Shown here: one piece after another, positions 1 to 5,972 of the stretch | How positions within the stretch are numbered: the first letter of the stretch is position 1 | Layout: each line of letters starts with the position of its first letter | Assembly (NCBI GenBank): GCA_002426025.1 | Contig: DINP01000078.1 | Coordinates: 6,680-13,868 of the forward strand | Direction: 5' to 3' | Source: Bacteroidales bacterium UBA5537 | GTDB lineage: Bacteria; Bacteroidota; Bacteroidia; Bacteroidales; Lentimicrobiaceae | Length of the DNA: 7,189 nt | Program-made: the position numbers and the translations under genes | The notes under the pieces: generated by a model | What the model saw: only the letters and a program-made list of their open reading frames with translations | Database searches by the model: none | Told to the model about the DNA's origin: nothing

Positions 1-45
1 AAAATTTAGATGGATAATAAATAGGCTTCTAAGTAGCTGATTATC

Positions 46-87
46 AAAAATAAGGGTTGCTCAATTAGTGAGTGGCCCTTATTTTTT
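46..87 (+). terminator. Intrinsic terminator hairpin of an upstream unit
   Basis: An 11-bp perfect stem, AAAAATAAGGG (46-56) with CCCTTATTTTT (76-86), closes a 19-nt interval. That interval contains a second stem, CTCA (60-63) with TGAG (69-72). A run of six T (82-87) ends the structure. Because an A-run precedes the stem, it could also act on the minus strand. It most likely ends transcription of a gene to the left of the window and insulates the dehydrogenase unit that follows. The upstream gene is not visible, so the direction is inferred. Confidence 0.75.
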
Positions 88-322
88 ATTGTATTTCCCC
101 TTCCTGAATATCAGTTTTTTATCAACATTTACAAGTCCCAATCGGGCTATTTCGTAATTTTCCGACAATTTTCAGCAGGTATGCTCTCAACGAAAATGGT
201 GTTTCCTGAGTTTTTACAGAGAAGTTGTGATGGCTGACATTCTAATAAAAAGTATAACAATCCGGGAAACCGGCCTGAACCTGATAAATAATCAAATCAA
301 AATAATCAACGAATAACGAACA
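88..322 (+). other. Noncoding leader upstream of the dehydrogenase
   Basis: No convincing reading frame lies here on either strand; the minus-strand frame that enters it is mostly antisense to the dehydrogenase gene. I found no good match to the Bacteroidota promoter pattern (TTTG ... TAnnTTTG). About 50 nt before the start codon there is a small hairpin, CCGG (262-265), loop GAAA (266-269), CCGG (270-273), which as RNA would carry a GNRA tetraloop. The last 40 nt are very A-rich, as is usual before Bacteroidota start codons. The transcript start for the dehydrogenase should lie in this stretch, but I cannot place it. Confidence 0.4.
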
Positions 323-2101
323 ATGGAAAACAGAAAAGTATTGAAAAGTGGTGAGTTCCTTGTGGATACAGTGGAAGCAAAAGATGTTTTTATTCCTGAA
401 GAATTCGACGACGAGCAGTTGATGATTGCACAAACCTGCCAGGATTTCCTTGATACTGAGGTTTATCCGATTATGGATAAGATTGATGCGCCCGATATTC
501 AACTGATGAAAGAAACGCTGAAGAAATCAGGTGAACTGGGATTGATGGGCATTGCTCTTCCGGAAGAATACGGTGGTTTTGGTCAGTCATTCGTAACACA
601 GATGCTGGCAGCCGAAACCATTGGAGCAGGTTATTCGTTTTCAGTTGCATTTATGGCGCATTGCGGTATTGGCACCTTGCCACTTGCCTATTATGGCAGC
701 GATGAGCAGCGCGAGAAATATGTTACCAAACTGGCTACCGGCGAACTGCTGGGTGCCTATTGCCTTACCGAACCGGGTGCCGGTAGTGATGCCAATGCCG
801 GTAAAACCAACGCCCGTCTGTCGGAAGATGGCACACATTATATCCTTAACGGACAAAAAATGTGGATTACCAATGCTGGTTTTGCTGATTTGCAGACTGT
901 TTTCGCTAAAATTGGTAACGACCGCATTTTAAGCGCTTTCCTCGTTGAGAAAGATATGCCCGGCGTGGTTATCGCTCCTGACGAGAAGAAAATGGGTATC
1001 AAAGGATCATCCACAGCCCAGATTTTTTACAACGATGTTAAAGTTCCGGTTGAAAACCTGATTGGAAAGCCGGGCGAAGGGTTTCGTATTGCACTCAGCA
1101 TTCTGCACATGGGCCGTATTAAGCTTGGTGCCAATGTTTTGGGAGCTTCCAAAAAAGCCATCAACGATTCTGTTCAGTATGCCAACGAGCGCAAGCAGTT
1201 TTGTGTGCTGATCTCTACTTTTGGTGCCATTAAGCACAAACTGGCGCAACAAGCCATTAAAACCTTTGCTGCCGAATCGGCTGTTTACCGTGTTAGCAAG
1301 GATATTGATGATCTTATCGAGATCAACAAGGCTGAAGGCATGGAAAAAGGCCGTGCAACCATCGAAGGGATCAGTCACTATGCTGTTGAAGCTGCTATTC
1401 TGAAAGTTTACGGTTCTGAAGCGCTTGATTTCGTGATTGATGAAGCTGTTCAGATTCATGGTGGTATGGGTTATTCGGCCGAGATGGCTGTTGAGCGTGG
1501 CTACCGCGATTCGAGAATCAACCGTATTTTTGAAGGAACCAACGAGATTAACCGACTGCTGATTGCCGATACCGCCATCAAACGTGCCCAGAAGGGTGAA
1601 TTTGACCTTTTCGGACCTGCTGAGCAGCTTTATAACAACCTCGATGCCATTACATCGGGCAAAGAAGAAAATGAAAGCTACTATGCTGAAAAGCGAAGGT
1701 ACATGGCCAACTTCAAGAAAGCCATTCTGATAGCCATTCATGGAGTTACCAAACACTTTGACAAGAAGCTGGTAAAAGAGCAGGAGGTTATGAACAATAT
1801 TTCCGAGATGATTATGGAAACCTATATTGCCGAATCGCTGGCCCTGAGGGTTGAAAAGATTGAAGGCATGAAAGGCGAAGCCGGACTTTACCGCGATATG
1901 CTCGATGTGTATGTTTACGATATTGCTGATAAGATCCGCAAATCGGCCAAGGATGCCATTAACTCATTTGCTACCGAGGAGGAATCGGCGAAACTGACCA
2001 AGGCAATTTACACTCTTACACTGGTTGCTGGTGTAAATGTGAAAGAAGCGCGCAGGCGCATAGCCGATAAACTGATTGAAGATAATGCTTATAAGTTTTA
2101 A
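323..2101 (+). CDS. Acyl-CoA dehydrogenase, C-terminally extended (VLCAD-like)
   Basis: This is a flavoenzyme that should oxidise acyl-CoA to trans-2-enoyl-CoA, the first step of fatty-acid beta-oxidation, passing electrons to an electron-transfer flavoprotein; it is expected in the cytoplasm. Both family signatures are complete: C147-L-T-E-P-G-A-G-S-D-A-N-A159, and Q377-I-H-G-G-M-G-Y with E387, R392 and D396. The catalytic base is E404 in the I-F-E-G-T-N-E-I segment, the position used in VLCAD and MCAD. At 592 residues it exceeds the roughly 380 of the short/medium-chain enzymes. The extra ~165 residues after position 425 resemble the VLCAD/ACAD9 type common in Bacteroidota. The normally conserved F-G after R-K-Q reads F293-C294. 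The ATG at 323 gives a full N-terminus and follows an A-rich leader with no Shine-Dalgarno. It appears to be a single-gene unit between terminators at 46-87 and 2154-2182. Chain-length specificity cannot be read from sequence. Confidence 0.95.
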   Translation: MENRKVLKSGEFLVDTVEAKDVFIPEEFDDEQLMIAQTCQDFLDTEVYPIMDKIDAPDIQLMKETLKKSGELGLMGIALPEEYGGFGQSFVTQMLAAETIGAGYSFSVAFMAHCGIGTLPLAYYGSDEQREKYVTKLATGELLGAYCLTEPGAGSDANAGKTNARLSEDGTHYILNGQKMWITNAGFADLQTVFAKIGNDRILSAFLVEKDMPGVVIAPDEKKMGIKGSSTAQIFYNDVKVPVENLIGKPGEGFRIALSILHMGRIKLGANVLGASKKAINDSVQYANERKQFCVLISTFGAIKHKLAQQAIKTFAAESAVYRVSKDIDDLIEINKAEGMEKGRATIEGISHYAVEAAILKVYGSEALDFVIDEAVQIHGGMGYSAEMAVERGYRDSRINRIFEGTNEINRLLIADTAIKRAQKGEFDLFGPAEQLYNNLDAITSGKEENESYYAEKRRYMANFKKAILIAIHGVTKHFDKKLVKEQEVMNNISEMIMETYIAESLALRVEKIEGMKGEAGLYRDMLDVYVYDIADKIRKSAKDAINSFATEEESAKLTKAIYTLTLVAGVNVKEARRRIADKLIEDNAYKF

Positions 2102-2153
2102 TTATTCAGATAATTAAGCTAAATTTGCATTAAACCTTTAACACTACTTGCAG

Positions 2154-2182
2154 GCCGTCGCATTATGCGGCGGCTTTTTTTT
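2154..2182 (+). terminator. Intrinsic terminator of the dehydrogenase gene
   Basis: The stem is GCCGTCGCA (2154-2162) with TGCGGCGGC (2166-2174): nine pairs, one of them a T-G wobble, around a TTA loop. Eight T residues (2175-2182) follow directly. It lies about 50 nt past the dehydrogenase stop codon and is a textbook rho-independent terminator, so the TfoX-domain gene downstream needs its own promoter. Confidence 0.93.
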
Positions 2183-2209
2183 GATGTGAATATAAAAAAA
2201 ATGCTCTTT

Positions 2210-2247
2210 CACGGAGTTTCACAGAGGATGCACAGAGAGACACTGAG
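2210..2247. repeat. Phased CACNGAG heptamer repeat
   Basis: Four copies of a heptamer, CACGGAG (2210), CACAGAG (2220), CACAGAG (2231) and CACTGAG (2241), start 10, 11 and 10 bp apart, which is one DNA helical turn each. The spacers (TTT, GATG, AGA) are not conserved. It lies between the terminator at 2154-2182 and the TfoX-domain gene. I recall similar CACRGAG strings in intergenic DNA of many environmental bacterial genomes, but their function is not known to me. It is too short and variable for a CRISPR array. Confidence 0.7.
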
Positions 2248-2323
2248 ATTTAAAATATTCGATTTTTGAACTTATCTCAAGCCAATACTGTTTTCTTCTA
2301 CAGAAACAATTAATGCAAGTTTT

Positions 2324-2668
2324 ATGGCGTATAACGAAAAGCTGGCCGATCGAATCAGGGAGCGGCTGGTAGATATCCTTGATATTGAAGAAAAGAAAAT
2401 GATGGGCGGCCTCACTTTTATGGTCAATGGTAAAATGTGTGTCGGTATTATCAAAGACGAGCTTATGTGCCGCATTGATCCTGCTATTCACAATACCGTG
2501 GTTGAAATGAATGGTTGCAGAACCATGGATTTTACCAAACGCCCCATGATCGGTTATATTCTGATTGACGATACCGGTATGCGGACCAACAAAGAGTTTG
2601 ATTACTGGATTGGCCTTGCGCTGGAGTTTAATAAATATGCAAAAGCTTCGAAGAAAAGGAAGGGGTAG
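2324..2668 (+). CDS. TfoX/Sxy N-terminal domain protein
   Basis: This 114-residue protein is a stand-alone TfoX N-terminal domain. The recognisable pieces are the E-K-K-M-M-G-G-L-T-F-M-V-N-G-K-M-C-V-G stretch (about 23-41), the M-D-F-T-K-R-P-M-I-G-Y segment (68-78), and the Y-W-I-G-L-A-L-E-F helix (94-102), followed by a lysine-rich tail. In gamma-proteobacteria, Sxy/TfoX carries this domain plus a C-terminal one and activates competence genes with CRP. Single-domain versions are widespread and their role is largely unknown, so a competence role should not be assumed. The length is normal for the single-domain form. The ATG at 2324 gives the usual M-A-Y-N-E-K-L start. It sits behind the dehydrogenase terminator and a repeat, so it is probably transcribed separately. 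No promoter match is clear. Confidence 0.9.
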   Translation: MAYNEKLADRIRERLVDILDIEEKKMMGGLTFMVNGKMCVGIIKDELMCRIDPAIHNTVVEMNGCRTMDFTKRPMIGYILIDDTGMRTNKEFDYWIGLALEFNKYAKASKKRKG

Positions 2669-2731
2669 GGGTTGAAACTTTACATGATTTGCATTTCAGA
2701 ATTTCTTTATTAGCTTATAGTCGAAATATTT

Positions 2732-2739
2732 TATTTTTG
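2732..2739 (+). promoter_or_regulatory. Possible Bacteroidota -7 promoter element
   Basis: TATTTTTG matches the Bacteroidota -7 consensus TAnnTTTG exactly. It would place a transcript start around 2745, about 85 nt before the small membrane protein gene at 2831. The partner -33 TTTG is poor: the nearest candidate is TTTA at 2706-2709, with slightly long spacing. In AT-rich DNA such an octamer can arise by chance. Confidence 0.35.
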
Positions 2740-2830
2740 GCAAGAACTAGAACTGATGCATTTCAGATCTATTAAGTAAGCAGCATTTATAACAAACCAC
2801 ACCAACAGAAAAACAGCCTAAATTATACAA

Positions 2831-3079
2831 ATGAAGCAAAAAGAACTATCAGAATTAACAGACCAGGAACTGTTACAGGAAGCAAAAAAAATGAAATCAA
2901 ATTCCATTACGAATGCTGTATTAATTGGAGTCATGATTGGGATTGTAATTTACAGCATCGTTAAAAACAGTTTGGGATTTTTCACATTAATCCCTTTGTA
3001 TTTTGCTTTCAGGTTTTTTAACAATTCGAAAGAAAAGGCAGCACTGGAAAAACTGTTAAAAGAACGGAATCTAAATTAA
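2831..3079 (+). CDS. Small two-helix membrane protein, conserved hypothetical
   Basis: This 82-residue protein has a charged N-terminal helix with an L-T-D-Q-E-L-L-Q-E-A-K-K-M-K pattern (about 9-22), two hydrophobic segments (about 27-45 and 48-64), and a charged helical tail ending E-K-L-L-K-E-R-N-L-N. There is no signal peptide or catalytic motif. It resembles short uncharacterised membrane proteins I recall from other Bacteroidota, but I cannot name a family with confidence. The stop codon is only 3 nt from the start of the DUF3667 gene, so the two are almost certainly co-transcribed and may be translationally coupled. That makes a shared membrane function plausible, though this is inference. 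The start follows an A-rich leader without Shine-Dalgarno; a candidate promoter lies at 2732-2739. Confidence 0.85.
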   Translation: MKQKELSELTDQELLQEAKKMKSNSITNAVLIGVMIGIVIYSIVKNSLGFFTLIPLYFAFRFFNNSKEKAALEKLLKERNLN

Positions 3080-3082
3080 AAG

Positions 3083-3805
3083 ATGGTGGAGAATTGTAAA
3101 AACTGCGAAACAGAAGTGACCCAAAATTACTGCCCAAATTGCGGACATCCTGCAATCTTGAAAAGAATTGATGGACACTATATTCTTCATGAAATTCGCA
3201 ATGTCTTGAATTTTGAAAAGGGTATTTTATTTACAATCAGGGAATTAACAATTAATCCCGGCAAAAACATAAAAGACTTTTTAAATGAAAATAGAAACAG
3301 ATTGGTTAAACCAATAGTGTTCTTAATTGTTGCTTCGTTGATCTACACGGTATTTAATAATTTTTTCAACATTGAAGATGGTTACATAAATTACTCAGAC
3401 AATAAAGAATCTGCGACGCTTACCATTTTCAAATGGGTACAAGGGAATTATGGTTATGCGAATATTATTATGGCCCTTTTTATCGGATTGTGGTTGAAGT
3501 TATTTTTCAGAAAACACCAATACAATTTTTTTGAAATTTTAATTCTTCTTTGCTTTGTAATGGGCATAGGAATGTTAATTTATACAGTATTTGGAATTGT
3601 TCAAGGCCTGACGGATATTAAGTTAATGCAAGCCGGAGCAATTGTGGGTTTTATCTATACGACCTACGCCGTTGGACAATTCTTCGACAAGAGAAAACTA
3701 TTAAGCTATGTTAAAGCATTGTTTGCATACCTGCTGGGAATGTTAACCTTTTCACTGTCAGCAATAGCAATAGGGACAATAATTGATTTGACAATCCAAA
3801 AATAA
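3083..3805 (+). CDS. DUF3667-type zinc-ribbon membrane protein
   Basis: This 240-residue protein begins with a treble-clef/zinc-ribbon-like motif, C5-x2-C8 and C17-P-N-C20-G-H. An amphipathic region (about 25-72) follows, containing the I-R-E-L-T-I-N-P-G stretch typical of DUF3667 proteins. About five hydrophobic segments come next, near 76-95, 126-142, 149-174, 183-201 and 209-236. The likely picture is a cytoplasmic metal-binding head on an inner-membrane domain. The family is common in Bacteroidota and has no established function that I know of. The gene starts 3 nt after the stop of the 82-residue membrane protein, which suggests an operon and perhaps a complex. The segment from 94 to 122 between the first two helices is polar and may be a loop. 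Codons here are AT-rich, unlike the dehydrogenase gene. The assignment to DUF3667 is by recognition of the N-terminal pattern and architecture. Confidence 0.85.
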   Translation: MVENCKNCETEVTQNYCPNCGHPAILKRIDGHYILHEIRNVLNFEKGILFTIRELTINPGKNIKDFLNENRNRLVKPIVFLIVASLIYTVFNNFFNIEDGYINYSDNKESATLTIFKWVQGNYGYANIIMALFIGLWLKLFFRKHQYNFFEILILLCFVMGIGMLIYTVFGIVQGLTDIKLMQAGAIVGFIYTTYAVGQFFDKRKLLSYVKALFAYLLGMLTFSLSAIAIGTIIDLTIQK

Positions 3806-3963
3806 AAGTATCAATTAATCGGGCAGGAGTCCCGCCAGCAGATGACCAGCGGGGAGATTATGGAATTTCTATTTAATTAGAAACCCCAATAGCAGTAGCT
3901 TAGTCCACCCTGGTTAGCGGTAGTTTTACAAGACACTCTGCAAACAATGCCAAACAAAACAAA
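3806..3963. other. Structured intergenic segment before the serine hydrolase gene
   Basis: No gene is visible here. The stretch is locally GC-rich and can fold in several ways. CGGG (3820-3823) pairs with CCCG (3831-3834), while CCCGC (3831-3835) can instead pair with GCGGG (3849-3853), so the two hairpins exclude each other. A third dyad, TTTCTA (3866-3871) with TAGAAA (3878-3883), has a 6-nt loop. None is followed by a T-run, so none is a standard terminator. TAGTTTTA (3921-3928) is a one-mismatch match to the -7 promoter element and lies about 36 nt before the next start codon. Promoter and terminator signals for the flanking genes should be here, but I cannot fix them. Confidence 0.4.
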
Positions 3964-5448
3964 ATGAGAAAAAATATTATCCTGATTTGCCTTTCCTTGT
4001 CAATTTTATCCGCTTATGCACAAGTTGACAAAAGTTCGGACTTATATAAAGCAATTCTATCAAATGACAGTTTGCTTTTTAATGTTGGGTTCAACACCTG
4101 CGATATTACGCAGTTTGAAAACCTGTTAAGTGAAAATTTTGAATTCTTTCACGATAAAGACAGCATTTCACACAAAAAAGAATTTTTATATAATTTGAAA
4201 AATGGGCTGTGTAAATCGCCAACGACTTACCAATCAAGAAGAGAGTTACTTACTGAAAGTACAGAAATTTACCCGCTTTATAAAAACAATGTATTGTATG
4301 GAGCAATTCAAACGGGGAATCATAAATTTTATGAAACAATTGCAGGCAATACTGAAACCTTTGCAAGTTCAGCAAAGTTTACTCACGTTTGGCTTTTAGA
4401 AAATGGAGTTTGGAAACTGACCAAAAGTTTGAGTTATGACCATCAGGACGACAATATTGCCAACAACCAATCTCCAATTTTTGACAAGGATACTGAAATT
4501 GAAAAGTGGTTAATAGAAAACAAAGTGCCCACTTTGGGAATTGGTGTTATTAATGATGGTAAGTTGCAGCAGGTAAAAGTATTTGGAGAAATCAAAAAAG
4601 GTATAACAGCACCTTATAACACAATTTTTAATGTGGCTTCGCTAACCAAACCTATAACAGCAATGGTAACTTTAAAATTAGTGAGTTTAGGTGAATGGAA
4701 TTTAGATGAACCTATCTGCAAATATTGGACTGACCCGGATGTTGTAAATGACAAAAACTGCAAAATACTAACAACAAGGCACATTTTAAGCCACCAAACA
4801 GGCTTTACCAACTGGCGCGGAAATAATAAAGACGGGAAACTGCATTTTGAATTTGAACCAGGAACTAAATATCAATATTCAGGAGAAGGTTTTGAGTATT
4901 TGAGAGAGGCCTTAGAAGTAAAATTTCATAAGTCACTTAACGAATTAGCAATTGAATTGATTTTTGAACCTTTACAAATGACAGATACCCAATATTTTTG
5001 GGATGAAAAAACAGATAGTACAAGGTTTGCAATTGGTTACAATAGCGAAGGAACTCCCTATAAAACTATAAAAAACAAAACGGCAAATGCTGCCGATGAT
5101 TTACTGACTACTGTTGAGGATTATGGCATCTTTTTAACGAGCGTACTGAATGGTGAGGGTTTATCAGGGAAAGTCTTTGCAGATATGGTAACGCATCAGG
5201 TCGCAACCAAAAAAGACAAATATTTTGGACTTGGATTTGAAATCTATGACTTTGGAAATGGAGAATATGCTTTATCGCACGGTGGTTCTGACAAAGGTTG
5301 TCAAACTATTGTTTTTATTATCCCTAAAACAAAGCAAGGACTTATTATTTTTACCAATGTTGACGATGGCTATAAAGTTTATGAAAAACTATTGGCCCAT
5401 TACTTAGGTGAATACGGAAGAAGAATAATTGATATTGAAATGAGATAA
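3964..5448 (+). CDS. Secreted NTF2-like/beta-lactamase-family serine hydrolase
   Basis: This 494-residue protein has a signal peptide (about 1-19, M-R-K-N then a hydrophobic core ending A-Y-A, Q20). Residues about 25-160 look like an NTF2/DUF4440 (SnoaL-like) domain, ending in H-V-W-L-L-E-N-G-V-W-K-L. Residues about 175-485 form a beta-lactamase-fold serine hydrolase (PF00144, class C/penicillin-binding-protein type). The nucleophile motif is S226-L-T-K229, the second motif is Y305-S-G307 rather than the classical Y-x-N, and the third is H439-G-G441. The conserved T-R-H-I-L-S-H-Q-T-G segment (271-280) is present. Such proteins act in the periplasm or outside the cell as esterases, peptidases or D-Ala-related hydrolases; the substrate cannot be deduced, and antibiotic resistance should not be assumed. 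The gene is monocistronic by spacing (158 nt before, over 250 nt after) and AT-rich. Confidence 0.92.
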   Translation: MRKNIILICLSLSILSAYAQVDKSSDLYKAILSNDSLLFNVGFNTCDITQFENLLSENFEFFHDKDSISHKKEFLYNLKNGLCKSPTTYQSRRELLTESTEIYPLYKNNVLYGAIQTGNHKFYETIAGNTETFASSAKFTHVWLLENGVWKLTKSLSYDHQDDNIANNQSPIFDKDTEIEKWLIENKVPTLGIGVINDGKLQQVKVFGEIKKGITAPYNTIFNVASLTKPITAMVTLKLVSLGEWNLDEPICKYWTDPDVVNDKNCKILTTRHILSHQTGFTNWRGNNKDGKLHFEFEPGTKYQYSGEGFEYLREALEVKFHKSLNELAIELIFEPLQMTDTQYFWDEKTDSTRFAIGYNSEGTPYKTIKNKTANAADDLLTTVEDYGIFLTSVLNGEGLSGKVFADMVTHQVATKKDKYFGLGFEIYDFGNGEYALSHGGSDKGCQTIVFIIPKTKQGLIIFTNVDDGYKVYEKLLAHYLGEYGRRIIDIEMR

Positions 5449-5718
5449 AAACTTCCGCCACCTTTGCCCCGCCCATAGAACCACCCGCCTCCAATCAGAA
5501 GCGGGTGCCTGAAAAATAAATGCTGAGGCATTACACCTTCACAATCTCTGCATCACACTATCCAATAGCTAAAATATCTTCGGATACCTTGTATTTATTT
5601 GACTAAATTAACTTCATTAACCGCTTATTGAGCGGGTCTGTTATTCAAGTAAAGTGCTGATTTAAACCACTTTTTCCTGATTACTTTTCTGTTATTTTTT
5701 TATTAAGAAATATGTTTA
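5449..5718. other. Noncoding stretch with hairpins after the hydrolase gene
   Basis: No gene is visible. A perfect 7-bp stem, CACCCGC (5482-5488) with GCGGGTG (5501-5507), encloses a 12-nt loop. It lies 34 nt after the hydrolase stop and may end or protect that transcript, although no T-run follows. Smaller hairpins are AATGC/GCATT (5519-5523 and 5528-5532, loop TGAG) and CCGCT/AGCGG (5621-5625 and 5631-5635, loop TATTG). The first 60 nt are C-rich and the rest AT-rich. TATGTTTA (5711-5718) is a one-mismatch match to the Bacteroidota -7 element without a clear -33 partner. Confidence 0.4.
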
Positions 5719-5946
5719 ATGACGTTTAACTCAACAGAGAAGTTTCCTGACCGAAATTCAATTCATTATATGAACCCCTGGTTGTCGAAGTTTCAGAATA
5801 TTATATCAAATGAGATGAATATTCTGAGATCAAATCTTACCGGTCAGGTCATTGGGAGGGTTGAAACATCAGAGAAAGTAACAATTGCAAAATCAATTCT
5901 AAACATAGCACAGATAATCCGGAGTTGCTTAACGACGGGTTTCTGA
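5719..5946 (+). CDS. Doubtful 75-codon ORF, no recognisable family
   Basis: An ATG-started frame of 75 codons lies in the gap before the S74 protein gene and ends 26 nt before it. The product would be polar at the N-terminus, with possible helices around 22-40 and 50-68. I see no signal peptide, membrane segment or motif, and I do not recognise it. It has no overlap with another gene, so it is not a shadow. However, its length is near what chance gives in AT-rich DNA and there is no Shine-Dalgarno. A possible promoter element (TATGTTTA, 5711-5718) abuts the start codon, which would fit a 5' leader of the next gene better than a coding region. It could also be a decayed gene remnant. Confidence 0.22.
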   Translation: MTFNSTEKFPDRNSIHYMNPWLSKFQNIISNEMNILRSNLTGQVIGRVETSEKVTIAKSILNIAQIIRSCLTTGF

Positions 5947-5972
5947 TTGTAGAATAAATAATTTGAAACAGT

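Noticed and set aside
621..932. A 103-codon + strand frame inside the dehydrogenase
   Set aside because: It overlaps in another frame the region encoding the first dehydrogenase signature and has no domain features.
1007..1756. A 249-codon open frame on the minus strand
   Set aside because: It lies wholly inside the acyl-CoA dehydrogenase gene, whose motifs are complete on the + strand. The antisense product shows no recognisable family features.
2210..2247. CRISPR array
   Set aside because: Units are 7 bp with 3-4 bp spacers; there are no 20-40 bp repeats or unique spacers and no cas genes.
2265..2295. Promoter for the TfoX-domain gene (TTTG at 2265, TACTGTTT at 2286)
   Set aside because: The -7 half fits the TAnnTTTG consensus poorly and the spacing is about 17 nt, shorter than the usual 19-21.
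2324..2668. Natural-competence regulator (tfoX/sxy)
   Set aside because: Only the N-terminal domain is present. Stand-alone copies occur in many bacteria without a shown competence role, so no gene symbol is given.
3806..3963. Integron attC site around the hydrolase gene
   Set aside because: I looked for paired RYYYAAC and GTTRRRY core sites flanking the gene in the right arrangement and did not find them; no integrase is present.
3964..5448. Antibiotic-resistance beta-lactamase
   Set aside because: The fold family fits, but the second motif is YSG, an NTF2-like domain is fused in front, and most members of this broad family are not resistance enzymes.
216..5744. Shared 11-mer ACAGAGAAGTT at 216-226 and 5734-5744, each near TTTCCTGA
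   Set aside because: The order of the two words differs between the sites and the flanks do not match, so a repeat or duplication boundary is not supported.
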